This document shows positions 25,806 through 34,799 of a stretch of DNA of 64,000 nucleotides, one piece after another. A model generated the notes under the pieces. It was not told the DNA's origin and did not search any database. It saw nothing but the letters and a program-made list of their open reading frames with translations. Both the position numbers and the translations under genes were made by a program. The stretch is from positions 806,001 to 870,000 of the forward strand of contig DASYBM010000004.1 in the NCBI GenBank assembly GCA_036500765.1. The letters are read 5' to 3'. The stretch is from Candidatus Sulfotelmatobacter sp. (GTDB lineage: Bacteria; Acidobacteriota; Terriglobia; Terriglobales; Acidobacteriaceae). Numbering within the stretch: position 1 is the stretch's first letter; each line of letters opens with the position of its first letter.

Positions 25806-26501
25806 TTATTTTTTCAACGCCACCGCGAGCCCGTCCCGGATGGGCAGAATCGTCGTGTAAAACTCTTTCGCGTCAAAGAGATTCCGGTTGAACTCGAGGA
25901 TCGCCTTAGTGGTGCGGTCGGGTTTCTTTTCGGCCACACGTCCGCTCCACAGAACATTATCGGTGATGAAGAGCCCGCCCTTGCGCAGGCGCGGCGCGAC
26001 CAGCCGCAGCACGCGCGGATAATCTTCTTTGTCGACATCGTTGAAGATGATGTCGAATTCCTGCTTCTGCTCGGAAAGATATTCGAGGGCGTCGCCGGTG
26101 TGCAGCGAGATTTGTTTTGTGACTCCGGCGCGCCGGAAATAAACGCGGGCGCGTTCGGCATTCTTGGAATCGCCATCCGTATAAATCACCTGGCCCCGCT
26201 CGCCGACCGCTTGCGCCCACCAGATCGTCGAGTAGCCTATGGCGGAGCCGAGTTCGAAGACCGTTCGCGCGTTGATCGCCATCGCCAGTTGCTGCAACAC
26301 CCGCGCCACGGCCGGGCCCACGATCGGCACGTTGTGCGCCGTAGCATAGTCTTCCATCTCGGCTAGAACTTCTTCGCGCTGGGGCAGCATCGAGTAGATG
26401 TAGTCGTCGACCGGTCCCGAGGTAGTGAAATTGTAGTGCCGCCAACTGGCGGGGGTTTTCTTGGTTTGAGTCCTGACTTGCGTCACACGCTTCCCTTTCA
26501 T
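25806..26501 (-). CDS. Class I SAM-dependent O-methyltransferase (family 3 type)
   Basis: 231-residue methyltransferase similar to caffeoyl-CoA O-methyltransferase-like bacterial enzymes. The SAM site is VFELGSAIGYSTIWWAQAV, followed by acidic TDGDSKNAERAR. FDIIFNDVDKEDYP and LFITDNVLWSGRV carry the usual metal/catalytic aspartates and the Asn. Methyl acceptor unknown, probably a catechol-like small molecule. The stop-to-start distance to the upstream Pit gene is 159 bp, and UPF0173 lies upstream on the same strand 28 bp away, so those two may form an operon. Confidence 0.82.
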   Translation of the reverse strand: MKGKRVTQVRTQTKKTPASWRHYNFTTSGPVDDYIYSMLPQREEVLAEMEDYATAHNVPIVGPAVARVLQQLAMAINARTVFELGSAIGYSTIWWAQAVGERGQVIYTDGDSKNAERARVYFRRAGVTKQISLHTGDALEYLSEQKQEFDIIFNDVDKEDYPRVLRLVAPRLRKGGLFITDNVLWSGRVAEKKPDRTTKAILEFNRNLFDAKEFYTTILPIRDGLAVALKK

Positions 26502-26529
26502 GATTCCGATTTTCGAGGCACGACTTGCT

Positions 26530-27234
26530 TCAGCCTCCGATGGTAACGCCTGGCTTCATCTCCAGCACCTCTACGCCCGAGATCAACTTCTGCAAGGCCC
26601 CAGGAGTTCCGGTTAGCGCCGGGAATGTCCCGAAGTGCATGGGGATCACGGTTTTCGGCTTCAGCAGATTCACCGCATACGCGGCTTCACGCGGACCCAT
26701 CGTAAACACATCGCCCATCGGCAGCATGACAATCTCAGGCGCATACAACTCGCGGATGATCGTCATATCGCCAAACACATTAGTGTCGCCGGCATGGTAG
26801 ATTTTCACGCCATTAGAAAACTCCACCACGTAGCCGCAAGCCTCGCCGCCGTAGACAATTTCGTCGCCATCTTGAATGCCGCACGAATGATCGGCGTGAA
26901 CCATGGTGACTTTGATGTCACCGACGCTCTGGGTTCCGCCTTTATTCATCGGAGAAATCTGTTTGGCCCCTTTTTTCCCTAGCCAAAGGGAGAGTTCATA
27001 GATTCCGACCACGAGCGGCTGATGCTGTTTGACTACTTCAACGGCGTCGCCGATGTGGTCGCCGTGGCCGTGCGTGCAGAGCAGGATATCGGCTTGCTTG
27101 ACTTTCTTTTCCGGCTCCGGACACATCGGATTTCCCATGATCCACGGATCGATATAGACAGTCTTCCCGCCTGGAGTCTCGATCCGGAAAGTAGAATGGC
27201 CGAGCCACGTCAGTTTCACGTTTTTCAGATTCAT
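26530..27234 (-). CDS. UPF0173 metal-dependent hydrolase (metallo-beta-lactamase fold)
   Basis: 234 residues. Metal motif THGHGDHIGD (~residue 55), further ligands His in VHADHS and Asp in YHAGDTNVFGD, and a C-terminal VIPMHFGTF. The start MKxVKLTWLGHSTF-type pattern (NVKLTWLGHSTFRIE) is the UPF0173 signature. The substrate of this group is not established. The ATG has TAGGAG about 12 nt upstream. The upstream gap to the divergent hpt gene contains a 7-bp tandem repeat. Confidence 0.87.
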   Translation of the reverse strand: MNLKNVKLTWLGHSTFRIETPGGKTVYIDPWIMGNPMCPEPEKKVKQADILLCTHGHGDHIGDAVEVVKQHQPLVVGIYELSLWLGKKGAKQISPMNKGGTQSVGDIKVTMVHADHSCGIQDGDEIVYGGEACGYVVEFSNGVKIYHAGDTNVFGDMTIIRELYAPEIVMLPMGDVFTMGPREAAYAVNLLKPKTVIPMHFGTFPALTGTPGALQKLISGVEVLEMKPGVTIGG

Positions 27235-27241
27235 AAAAAGG

Positions 27242-27269
27242 TAGCTCCTAGCTTCTAGCTGCTAGCTCC
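27242..27269. repeat. 7-bp tandem repeat, four units
   Basis: TAGCTCC, TAGCTTC, TAGCTGC, TAGCTCC in a row. It lies in the divergent promoter region between UPF0173 and hpt and overlaps the UPF0173 ribosome-binding area, so changes in copy number would alter that leader. Confidence 0.8.
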
Positions 27270-27327
27270 AGCAACTATGAAATATTTGGTCCATCCGGTA
27301 CAAGTTCCTAGTTTAATATGAAACGCC

Positions 27328-27879
27328 ATGACCGAACTCAAGGTGCTGATTTCGCGGCAGGACATTGCCACGCGGGTGAGCGAACTGGGAGCACAGATCG
27401 CAAAGGATTTTGCCGGGCAGTCGATCATCTTCGTCGGAGTGCTCAAGGGCGCCGCGATTTTTCTCTCCGATCTGGCGCGGCAGGTCGAGCTCGACGCCAC
27501 CTTCGACTTCATCGCGGTTTCCAGCTATGGCAACCGTCCGAGCCCCAGCCAGGAACTCAAGAGCGGTTGGGACTCAACCGGCGAGGTGAAGCTCACCAAA
27601 GATGTAGACCAGACCATGAAAGACAAAAACGTAATCGTGGTGGAAGACATTCTCGACACCGGCCTGACCATGACTTATTTGAAGAAAATGCTATTGGCTC
27701 GCCAACCGCGATCTCTGAAGGTCGCCGCCTTGCTCGACAAGCCTTCGCGCCGGAAGCTGCCGCTGGAGGGCGATTACGTCGGGTTCAAAATTCCCGACGA
27801 GTTCGTGGTCGGCTACGGACTGGACTACGCAGAGAAATATCGAAATCTGGCCGACATTTGCGTCGTACCGCGCGAATAG
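27328..27879 (+). CDS. hpt: Hypoxanthine phosphoribosyltransferase
   Basis: 183-residue purine-salvage enzyme converting hypoxanthine (and guanine) plus PRPP to IMP/GMP. The PRPP-binding motif is VIVVEDILDTGLTM. LKGAAIFLSDL near residue 40 is the pyrophosphate-binding loop, and FDFIAVSSYGN contains the flexible-loop region. The C-terminal VGYGLDYAEKYRNL is typical. It starts at an ATG without a strong ribosome-binding site. The phosphatase gene follows after about 84 bp on the same strand. Confidence 0.92.
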   Translation: MTELKVLISRQDIATRVSELGAQIAKDFAGQSIIFVGVLKGAAIFLSDLARQVELDATFDFIAVSSYGNRPSPSQELKSGWDSTGEVKLTKDVDQTMKDKNVIVVEDILDTGLTMTYLKKMLLARQPRSLKVAALLDKPSRRKLPLEGDYVGFKIPDEFVVGYGLDYAEKYRNLADICVVPRE

Positions 27880-27963
27880 CAATGGACGAATAGCCATAGC
27901 GAAGAATTGCGCGCAGCGGCTGTTATCATACCAACAGCCATCCCCCGCGAAAGAAAAAGAAGA

Positions 27964-29748
27964 ATGGGTTCTGTCATTTCTAAACCGGAGCGCCTGCCGG
28001 TCGAGTCGCTGCTGCTCGACGTGGCCGACGTGTTGGCCACGTCGCTCGACTTGGAAACGACCGTGCGGCGCGTCGCCGAAGTCGTCCGCAAAGTTATCGA
28101 TTACGAGATTTTCGCAATTCTTCTGCTCTACGAAAAAACTCAGGATCTCAGGTTTCGCTTCCAGGTGGGCTATCCGCCGGAATTTACCGAGCGCAGTCGG
28201 ATCAAAGTCGGCGAAGGCGTCACTGGACTTGCGGCGCAAACGCGCCAGGCAGTTCTGATTGACGATGTGACCAAGGACCCGCGCTATATCGAGGCGGTGC
28301 CGAATGTGCGCTCAGAACTGGCTATCCCGCTGATCACCAAGAATCGCGTGATTGGCGTCATCGACCTTGAAGCGCGCGAGCCCGGCTATTTCAACGAGGA
28401 GCACGTGCGTGTGCTGACGCTGGTGGCGTCGCGCATGGCGGCAGGCATAGAAAATGCCCAGCTGTATACGCGAACGACCAAGCAGGCGCGGATTCTTCTG
28501 CTGCTGAACGAAATTGCGCAGGAGCTGACTTCGATCCTGAACCTGGACGAGTTGCTCGGCCGCATCGCCGAACTGGTGCGCCGGCTGATCGATTACCAGA
28601 TGTTCAGCATTCTTCTGCTCGATTCTACGGGCGAGAAATTGCAGCACCGCTTCTCACTGCGTTTCAACGAGAACATTCATCTTAAACATGAGATTCCACT
28701 GGGACGCGGACTCGTGGGTCATGCGGCCGAGAGCAAGCAGGCGGTCCTGGTGCCTGACGTGACCAAAGATTCGCGTTATGTGGAAGCCAATCCAGAAACG
28801 CGCTCCGAACTCGCTGTCCCGCTGGTTTACAAAGGCAAAGTAATTGGCGTGCTCGACCTGGAGCATACTCGCCGCGGATTCTTCACAGAAGAGCATCAGC
28901 GCACCATGACGACGCTGGCGGCGCAGATTGCGATTGCGCTGGAAAACGCTCGGCTGTACGAAGAGATCGAGCGGCAAGAGCGGCGGTTGGAGCGCGATCT
29001 GGCCCTGGCTCGGGAGTTGCAAGGACGACTGCTCCCGCAGACCCCGCCGAAGCTTGCACACCTGGATGTTGCAGCGAAATTCGTTCCGGCCCGCGCCATC
29101 GGCGGCGACTTGTATGACTTCATCCCCTACTCGATGTCGCGGCTGGGCATCGCCATTGGCGATGTCAGCGGCAAGGGCGCGCCGGCAGCCATTTACGCCG
29201 CGCTCGTGAGCGGCATTATCCGCTCGCATGCCCCGATTGAGCCGGGATCGGCGGAGATGCTATCCGCCGTAAATTTATCGTTGGCCGAGCGCCGCATCGA
29301 GGCCCAGTTTGTTTCCATTATCTATGCGGTTTGGGACGATGAACAGCGTACTCTCACGGTCGCGAACTCCGGACTTCCCCGGCCCATTTTTGTGCATGGC
29401 GGCAAGAATGAAGTGGTCGAGGCAACGGGCTTGCCACTCGGCCTGTTCGACGACGCTGACTACGACGAATTCAAATTCAAGATGAAGCCGGGAGACATGT
29501 TCGTATTCTTCAGCGACGGCATTCTCGACGCCCGCAACCGCAAAGGCGAATTGTTTGGGCGCGGACGAGTCGAAAAGGTCATTGCCGAATGCGCGACACA
29601 ATCGGCGGATTGCGTCGTCTCTTCCCTGTTCCAAGCCGCAGCCGAACACTCGGCAGGCGTGGAAACATTCGACGACCAGACGGTGGTCGCCATCCGAGTG
29701 CACGGAAATTCCCACGGCAGCGGCGTGCACTCCGCCAAGAAGAAATGA
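27964..29748 (+). CDS. Tandem-GAF PP2C (SpoIIE-type) serine phosphatase
   Basis: 594 residues with three modules: GAF 1 (~35-170), GAF 2 (~195-335), each with the FRVGYP/ELAVPL type core, a short coiled linker rich in Glu and Arg (YEEIERQERRLERDLALARE), then a SpoIIE/RsbU PP2C phosphatase (~375-585). Metal-site motifs GGDLYDF, IGDVSGKGAPAA and FSDGILDARN are intact, so catalysis is expected. Likely role: dephosphorylating an anti-sigma-factor antagonist in a partner-switching pathway, with the GAF domains sensing a small ligand. No antagonist or kinase lies next to it. The stop overlaps the lysA start by 4 bp (ATGA). Confidence 0.88.
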   Translation: MGSVISKPERLPVESLLLDVADVLATSLDLETTVRRVAEVVRKVIDYEIFAILLLYEKTQDLRFRFQVGYPPEFTERSRIKVGEGVTGLAAQTRQAVLIDDVTKDPRYIEAVPNVRSELAIPLITKNRVIGVIDLEAREPGYFNEEHVRVLTLVASRMAAGIENAQLYTRTTKQARILLLLNEIAQELTSILNLDELLGRIAELVRRLIDYQMFSILLLDSTGEKLQHRFSLRFNENIHLKHEIPLGRGLVGHAAESKQAVLVPDVTKDSRYVEANPETRSELAVPLVYKGKVIGVLDLEHTRRGFFTEEHQRTMTTLAAQIAIALENARLYEEIERQERRLERDLALARELQGRLLPQTPPKLAHLDVAAKFVPARAIGGDLYDFIPYSMSRLGIAIGDVSGKGAPAAIYAALVSGIIRSHAPIEPGSAEMLSAVNLSLAERRIEAQFVSIIYAVWDDEQRTLTVANSGLPRPIFVHGGKNEVVEATGLPLGLFDDADYDEFKFKMKPGDMFVFFSDGILDARNRKGELFGRGRVEKVIAECATQSADCVVSSLFQAAAEHSAGVETFDDQTVVAIRVHGNSHGSGVHSAKKK

Positions 29749-31094
29749 CCCCTCCCAGTCAGAACCTCGCAAGCCGCCCTCCCGGATTTGTGTATCGCGA
29801 AAGGAAGCGGGGCATTTTGCGCCGCCGTGGCCCGCTCGTTCTGCATTGCGAGGATGTAGACCTGGAGAAGCTCGCGGCGCAGCATGGAACTCCTCTCTAC
29901 GTCTACTCGGCCGCAATGATCCGCGAACGCTATGACGCGTTTGACGCTGCGTTTCGGCAGCAGCCACACACGATCTGCTACTCCGTCAAAGCGAATTCGA
30001 ATCTTTCGATCCTGCGCATGCTGGCGAAAAAGGGATGCGGCTTCGACGTCGTTTCCGGCGGCGAACTCGAACGGGTGCGGGTCGCGGACCGCAGATCGGC
30101 GAAGAAAGTCGTGTTCTCGGGAGTGGGCAAGACCCGGGAAGAGTTGACGGCGGCGTTAAAGGCGGGAATCATGCTCTTCAACGTGGAGAGCGAATCGGAA
30201 CTATGGGCTCTGGCTGAGTGCGCTGGCCGCTTGCGCAAGACCGCACCCGTCGCGCTCCGCGTAAACCCGGATGTTGCCGTCGAGACGCATCCATATATTT
30301 CTACTGGGTTGCGCAAACACAAGTTCGGAGTACCGATTCGCGAGGCCCGGGCGCTCTACGCTAAAGCTTCAGGTGCGCCATATCTCAAGGTGCGCGGGGT
30401 GAGCGTGCACATCGGCTCGCAGATCACCGATGTCGCTCCGTTCGGCGAGACCATGGCGCGCGTCGCAGAACTCGTCCGCGAATTGCGCGCCGACGGGCAC
30501 GGCATCGAGCACGTTGACGCGGGAGGAGGTTTGGGGATTGCCTACGAAAAGCCGAACACGCTCGAGTTTTCCGCCTACGCGGCAATGTATGCCCGGGCGC
30601 TGGCTGGCCCTTTGCGCGAACTCGACGTGCGACTCCTGCTGGAACCGGGACGGTCGATCATCGGTCCTGCGGGAGTCTTATTGACAACGGTGGTTTACAG
30701 AAAGCAAAACGACGGCAAGAGATTTTTAATCGTCGATGCCGCAATGAACGACTTGATCCGCCCCACGCTCTACGGCGCCTACCATGAGATTGCTCCAGTT
30801 ACTCAAAGCCCCGTCATACAAGGTGCAAGGCCGACATTTAAAGCTAAATCAGAAGTCACAGATATTGTTGGGCCCGTATGCGAGACCGGAGATTTCTTCG
30901 CCCGTGACCGCGAGCTGCCGCTGGTCGACGAAGAGAGTCTGCTGGCGATTCTCGATGCAGGCGCCTATGGCATGGCGCTGGCGTCGAATTACAACACGCG
31001 CCCCCGGCCGGCGGAAGTGTTGGTTGCGGGCAAGTCGGCTAAGGTAATTCGAAAGCGGGAGAAAATCTCGGACCTGCTGCGGCCGGAACTGTAA
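29745..31094 (+). CDS. lysA: Diaminopimelate decarboxylase
   Basis: 449-residue PLP enzyme producing L-lysine from meso-diaminopimelate. The PLP lysine is in CYSVKANSNLSILRML (~residue 82). Further motifs are GFDVVSGGELERV, HIGSQITD, GGGLGIAYE, LLEPGRSIIGPAG, and VGPVCETGDFFARDR, which carries the active-site Cys. The frame is open to 29589, but ATG 29745 overlaps the phosphatase stop (ATGA) and gives the normal N-terminus. The overlap implies translational coupling between a signalling phosphatase and lysine synthesis, which is an unusual pairing. Confidence 0.9.
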   Translation: MTPPSQNLASRPPGFVYRERKRGILRRRGPLVLHCEDVDLEKLAAQHGTPLYVYSAAMIRERYDAFDAAFRQQPHTICYSVKANSNLSILRMLAKKGCGFDVVSGGELERVRVADRRSAKKVVFSGVGKTREELTAALKAGIMLFNVESESELWALAECAGRLRKTAPVALRVNPDVAVETHPYISTGLRKHKFGVPIREARALYAKASGAPYLKVRGVSVHIGSQITDVAPFGETMARVAELVRELRADGHGIEHVDAGGGLGIAYEKPNTLEFSAYAAMYARALAGPLRELDVRLLLEPGRSIIGPAGVLLTTVVYRKQNDGKRFLIVDAAMNDLIRPTLYGAYHEIAPVTQSPVIQGARPTFKAKSEVTDIVGPVCETGDFFARDRELPLVDEESLLAILDAGAYGMALASNYNTRPRPAEVLVAGKSAKVIRKREKISDLLRPEL

Positions 31095-31120
31095 ATCGCG
31101 GGCGGGCGCCCGCGCAACAC

Positions 31121-32002
31121 CTAGGCCTGCCTTTCGCCCCATTTCATTTTCGTGCGCAGCACATGAAAGAAGTCCGACCCGGTGCGGAACAGGCTCACTT
31201 GATGCTCGGAGCGGCGGCAGCGCACGCGGTCTCCGTCGCGCAGGTCGAATCCGGGCTGACCGTCAAGGCTCAGGTACGCTTCCTCTTCGCTGCGCAACAG
31301 GATTTCGATCTCCACCGAATCCGGCACCACCAGCGGGCGATGCGTCAGCGAATGCGGCGCCACCGGCGTAATCACGAATGCATTCACCGTCGGCATCAGG
31401 ACCGGTCCGCCCGCCGACAACGAATATGCGGTCGAACCGGTAGGAGTCGCCACGATCATGCCATCCGCCCGATAGCCGGCGACGAACACCTTGTCGATGT
31501 ACAGATCGTAGGTATTGAGGCGGGCCAGCGCCGTCTTGTTCACCACAGCGTCATTGAAGACCAGATAGCTTCCGCGAACAGTGTCTCCGCGTAGTAGTTC
31601 AATCTGCATTAGCGAGCGATGTTCGACGGCGGCGCGTCCTTGCACGATCGCGTCGAGCATCGTGTAAAGCGATTGCAGCGGCACTTCGGTCAGAAATCCG
31701 AGCGAGCCGAGATTGACTCCAAGCAAGGGAACATCGATCGCGGCGGTGACTCTCGCGGCGGACAACAGAGTTCCATCGCCGCCCAGTACGATTACCAGAT
31801 CCAGCGCGTGCGACGCCATTTGCGCCCTCGGCACGATTTGCTGTCCGGCGATATATTTCGAGGTTTGCTCGTCAACGATGACTTTGTACCCGTGCTCAGC
31901 GAGCCAGGCGAGGAGTCCGGGAAGAATCTTGGCGACCTCCGGGCGTTCGGGCCGGGAAATGATGCCTGCGGTTTTCGGGGTGGATGCTTGCGGAGTGGCC
32001 AT
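31121..32002 (-). CDS. nadK: NAD kinase
   Basis: 293-residue enzyme phosphorylating NAD to NADP. The GGDGT motif is in LVIVLGGDGTLLSAAR, and the second signature is TPTGSTAYSLSAGGPVLMP. LLGVNLGSLGFLTEV is also family-typical, and the FNDAVVNK segment replaces the more usual NE-V. It is convergent with lysA; the 26-bp gap contains a GC-rich stem (GCGGGC/GCCCGC) without a T-run. The TlyA gene lies 78 bp upstream on the same strand and probably shares its transcript. Confidence 0.93.
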   Translation of the reverse strand: MATPQASTPKTAGIISRPERPEVAKILPGLLAWLAEHGYKVIVDEQTSKYIAGQQIVPRAQMASHALDLVIVLGGDGTLLSAARVTAAIDVPLLGVNLGSLGFLTEVPLQSLYTMLDAIVQGRAAVEHRSLMQIELLRGDTVRGSYLVFNDAVVNKTALARLNTYDLYIDKVFVAGYRADGMIVATPTGSTAYSLSAGGPVLMPTVNAFVITPVAPHSLTHRPLVVPDSVEIEILLRSEEEAYLSLDGQPGFDLRDGDRVRCRRSEHQVSLFRTGSDFFHVLRTKMKWGERQA

Positions 32003-32080
32003 TACGCTCGAAGATACGATGAAAGAGCGATTGTACCGGAAACCAAGGCATCGCCCACAAAGGCCGCTAAGGTTCGCGGA

Positions 32081-32845
32081 CTAAAACACGCCGTAGAGCA
32101 GGAACTCACGATTTCCCTCGGCGCCTAGAATCGGGGATTCGATCGCGTCGGTCTTGATCGCACCGAGAGTCTGCAACGCTGCCCTGACTTTTTCTACCGC
32201 CCGGATCTGCGCGGCCTCGTCCCGCACGATCCCCCCCTTGCCGACATGTTCTCTGCCCGCCTCGAATTGTGGTTTTACCAGTACGATGATTTGGCCGCCC
32301 TGACGTCCCTCCACCGACTCAGAAAAGCCGGCCGCGACCACTGCGGGTAGAACCAGAGTTGCGGAAATAAAGGAAACGTCCATCACAATCAGGTCGACAA
32401 GTGCACCGACGGCGTCCCGCGTCAGATGGCGCGCGTTGGATTTTTCGAGCAACTTGACGCGCGGGTCTTGCCGGAGTTTGAAATCCATCTGACCATAGCC
32501 TGTATCCACGGCGATCACGCGTGCGGCGGCATGCTGGAGCAGGCAATCCGTAAATCCTCCCGTGGAAGCGCCAATATCAAGGCAGATCTTGCCCGCTACA
32601 TCGATGTTCCAGTTTTCGAGAGCGCGCTCCAGCTTCAGTCCGCCGCGGCTCACGTACTTGAGGTCCTCGCCGAGCATGCGGACCGCGCACTGCTCTGAAA
32701 CCTGCGCGCCCGCCTTGCCAAGTTTCTGATCGTCGACCAGAACTTTGCCCGCAAGGATAAGGGCCTGCGCGCGTTCGCGCGAGCCGGCAAGACCTCGGTC
32801 CACCAGAAGTTTGTCGAGTCTGACTTTCAAAGTTTTCCGCGGCAA
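32081..32845 (-). CDS. tlyA: TlyA family rRNA methyltransferase / hemolysin-like protein
   Basis: 254 residues. The N-terminal S4 RNA-binding domain (RLDKLLVDRGLAGSRERAQALI) is followed by an FtsJ-type methyltransferase: YVSRGGLKLERAL, CLDIGASTGGFTDCLLQ (SAM site), LIVMDVSFIS and LVKPQFEAGREHVGKGG. TlyA 2'-O-methylates rRNA cytidines, which affects capreomycin sensitivity. The start is a TTG (32845); no ATG is available. A TlyA-NadK gene order occurs in many bacteria, which supports both calls. Confidence 0.9.
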   Translation of the reverse strand: MPRKTLKVRLDKLLVDRGLAGSRERAQALILAGKVLVDDQKLGKAGAQVSEQCAVRMLGEDLKYVSRGGLKLERALENWNIDVAGKICLDIGASTGGFTDCLLQHAAARVIAVDTGYGQMDFKLRQDPRVKLLEKSNARHLTRDAVGALVDLIVMDVSFISATLVLPAVVAAGFSESVEGRQGGQIIVLVKPQFEAGREHVGKGGIVRDEAAQIRAVEKVRAALQTLGAIKTDAIESPILGAEGNREFLLYGVF

Positions 32846-33031
32846 ATATTTCGCTGGCGCCTTCTAGCCCGAAAGTGTTAGCCCTTGGCATAGTGCAAAG
32901 TGCTGAAGCATCTCTGCCCTGAATCACTTAGGAGGGTGCTTCGGCTCTTTTCCACAAAGTTTTCCAAGAACGTGTTGAAAACTTCGGTCCGTTGAATGCA
33001 TGAGCATGTACAAGCTCTACCCACGAAAACA

Positions 33032-33058
33032 AAAGCCGCCCGAAACCAGGGCGGCTTT
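33032..33058 (-). terminator. Rho-independent terminator after yebC
   Basis: Stem AAAGCCGCCC / GGGCGGCTTT with a 7-nt loop. Read on the minus strand it is followed by TTGTTTTC. It lies 20 bp after the yebC stop codon. Confidence 0.85.
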
Positions 33059-33078
33059 GCGATCGTGCTCATTGTCAT

Positions 33079-33828
33079 TTACCCGGCAACTTCTTCCAGC
33101 AACTTCTGATCGATATCGAAGTTGGAATGCACGTTCTGCACGTCATCGTGTTCTTCCAGCGCTTCCATCAGGCGAATCATTGTGTTTGCGGCTGCGCCTT
33201 CGAGCTTGATGTAGTTCTGCGGAATCATGGCTACGCTGGCAGATGCGGGTTCAATGCCCGATTTTTTCACCGCTTCCAGAACCGCCTCATATGCGGAAGT
33301 CTCGGTCAAAATCTCCCAGTTGTCGCCATCATCGTTTAAGTCTTCGCCGCCCGCTTCGAGCACGATGTTCATCAAGTCGTCCTCTTTTGCGGCGGTTTTG
33401 GGAATGATGATGTCGCCCTTCTTGTGGAACATCCAGGAGACCGCGCCAGCTTCAGCCATGTTGCCGCCATTCTTGCCGAAGGCGTGCCTGATTTCGCTGA
33501 CCGTGCGATTGCGATTATCAGTATTGATGTCGAGCAGGACCGCGACACCGCCAGGCCCGTAACCTTCAAGCGAAAACTCTTCGTAGGTGGCGCCAGGCAG
33601 TTCGCCAGTGCCGCGCTGGATGGCGCGCTTAATGTTATCGGCGGGCATATTCTCTGCCTTGGCCGCAACTATGGCGCCGCGCAGGCGCGGGTTGCTGTCA
33701 GGATCGCCGCCACCGTTCTTCGCGGCAATGCTGATTTCCTTAATGAGACGGGTAAAAATCTTGCCGCGCTTGGCGTCGAGCGCGCCCTTCTTGTGTTTGA
33801 TTGTGGCCCATTTTGAGTGGCCCGACAT
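33079..33828 (-). CDS. yebC: YebC/PmpR/TACO1 family protein
   Basis: 249 residues, full length for the family. The N-terminal MSGHSKWATIKHKKGALDAK is the YebC signature, followed by GGDPDSNPRLR and MPADNIKRAIQRGTGEL. Members act as DNA-binding regulators (PmpR) or as ribosome-associated factors that relieve stalling at proline-rich stretches. It ends at an intrinsic terminator. Upstream are two sets of ~15-16 bp direct repeats, so its leader is likely variable between strains. Confidence 0.93.
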   Translation of the reverse strand: MSGHSKWATIKHKKGALDAKRGKIFTRLIKEISIAAKNGGGDPDSNPRLRGAIVAAKAENMPADNIKRAIQRGTGELPGATYEEFSLEGYGPGGVAVLLDINTDNRNRTVSEIRHAFGKNGGNMAEAGAVSWMFHKKGDIIIPKTAAKEDDLMNIVLEAGGEDLNDDGDNWEILTETSAYEAVLEAVKKSGIEPASASVAMIPQNYIKLEGAAANTMIRLMEALEEHDDVQNVHSNFDIDQKLLEEVAG

Positions 33829-33850
33829 GGTTAGACCTCGTGTCCAAAAA

Positions 33851-33888
33851 CTCGGTATATAAAGACTTCGGAATATAAAGAGCTCGGC
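33851..33888. repeat. ~15-bp imperfect direct repeat, 2-3 units upstream of yebC
   Basis: CTCGGTATATAAAGA, then CTTCGGAATATAAAGA, then GCTCGGCAAAG. The AT-rich parts resemble -10 elements, so the array may sit within the yebC promoter. Confidence 0.6.
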
Positions 33889-33966
33889 AAAGGGCTTGGA
33901 TGGCGCGCGATTCGCCCTCAGAGGAGATCACAGGATTGCCTCAGTATGGATGCCGGCGAACACCGA

Positions 33967-34013
33967 TTATACCATGATCGTCTTATAGCATGATCGTCCT
34001 GTAGCCTGACGCC
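33967..34013. repeat. 16-bp direct repeat, three units
   Basis: TTATACCATGATCGTC (33967-33982) and TTATAGCATGATCGTC (33983-33998) differ at one base. A decayed third unit CTGTAGCCTGACGCC follows. Intergenic, between yebC and the 34.1-kb secreted-family gene. Confidence 0.75.
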
Positions 34014-34051
34014 ACGAGCAGGGTTTCCCCTGATCTTAGTAAAGTCGGATC

Positions 34052-34744
34052 TTAGGTCTTGATCTTATACCCTGGTGGGACCTGAAATACCGACGGTGGG
34101 TGTTCGGCCGTTTCCTGTGGCTTGCAATAGGTCGTTTGTTCGCCCGCCGCCGTGAAGACTTTCGTCAACACTGGCGTCTTCAGCTTCACGCTAGTCCACA
34201 ACTCGGTCACACTCGGCTTGGCTGGCAACTTCGGCGCGTTTGGCGGCTTGGGCATCGCCGGAGTCGCAGGCGCCTTCGCCCCCGGTACCGCCAGTTCGGG
34301 CATCGCGAGTTTGTCGGGCGGTGCGGGCATCGCTGGCTTCGGCGGAGCAGGAACGTGCGGCAAAGTAAAGCGCTTACCCTCAACTTGATGTCCCTCAATC
34401 GTCGACACGCCCAGATGCTCAACTTGTACGTTGGGAGGCATTAGCGCGGCGACCGCACCCGGCGGCGCGCCCGGCGGCAGAACCGGAGAGCCCGGCGGAG
34501 GCATTGGGATGACGATCGCCTCTTTCTTGACGTGATCGAGAACGATGGTTTGCTTTGCGATCGGGTCAGAGATCACGCTACTCTGCGGCGTGTCGATGCG
34601 AGTTTTTCCCTCGCTTGAACGCCACATGCGCGAGGCCGACTGCGTAGGCGGTCCGCCTGCGGCGGATTGCATTTGAGTGGCGCACTCCGAACACGACGGC
34701 GGAGTGCTCGGCGGGGGTGGCAGATTCTGGCCCACAGCGCGCAT
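34052..34744 (-). CDS. Proline/alanine-rich protein of an acidobacterial family, lacking a signal peptide
   Basis: 230 residues. The recognisable core, SRMWRSSEGKTRIDTPQSS with a following DPIAKQTIVLDHVKKEA, then the beta-type LGVSTIEGHQVEGKRF, ELWTSVKLKTPVLTKVF and a closing SVFQVPPGYKI, matches a family of secreted acidobacterial proteins I have seen described only as hypothetical. A ~75-residue Pro/Ala/Lys-rich insert (residues ~130-180: APPKPAMPAPPDK type repeats) interrupts it. Relatives begin with a signal peptide and an extra beta segment; here only 55 bp separate the ATG from the next gene, so the N-terminus may be truncated. Function unknown. Confidence 0.58.
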   Translation of the reverse strand: MRAVGQNLPPPPSTPPSCSECATQMQSAAGGPPTQSASRMWRSSEGKTRIDTPQSSVISDPIAKQTIVLDHVKKEAIVIPMPPPGSPVLPPGAPPGAVAALMPPNVQVEHLGVSTIEGHQVEGKRFTLPHVPAPPKPAMPAPPDKLAMPELAVPGAKAPATPAMPKPPNAPKLPAKPSVTELWTSVKLKTPVLTKVFTAAGEQTTYCKPQETAEHPPSVFQVPPGYKIKT

Positions 34745-34799
34745 AGTTTAGCACGCCCGGCAACGGCGATTGATCTTTCGAAAAAATTCCGGTGAGTCG

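Noticed and set aside
31097-31115. GC-rich stem between lysA and nadK
   Set aside because: GCGGGC/GCCCGC forms a hairpin, but there is no T-run on either side. Not called as a terminator; at best a weak relative of the palindromic family.
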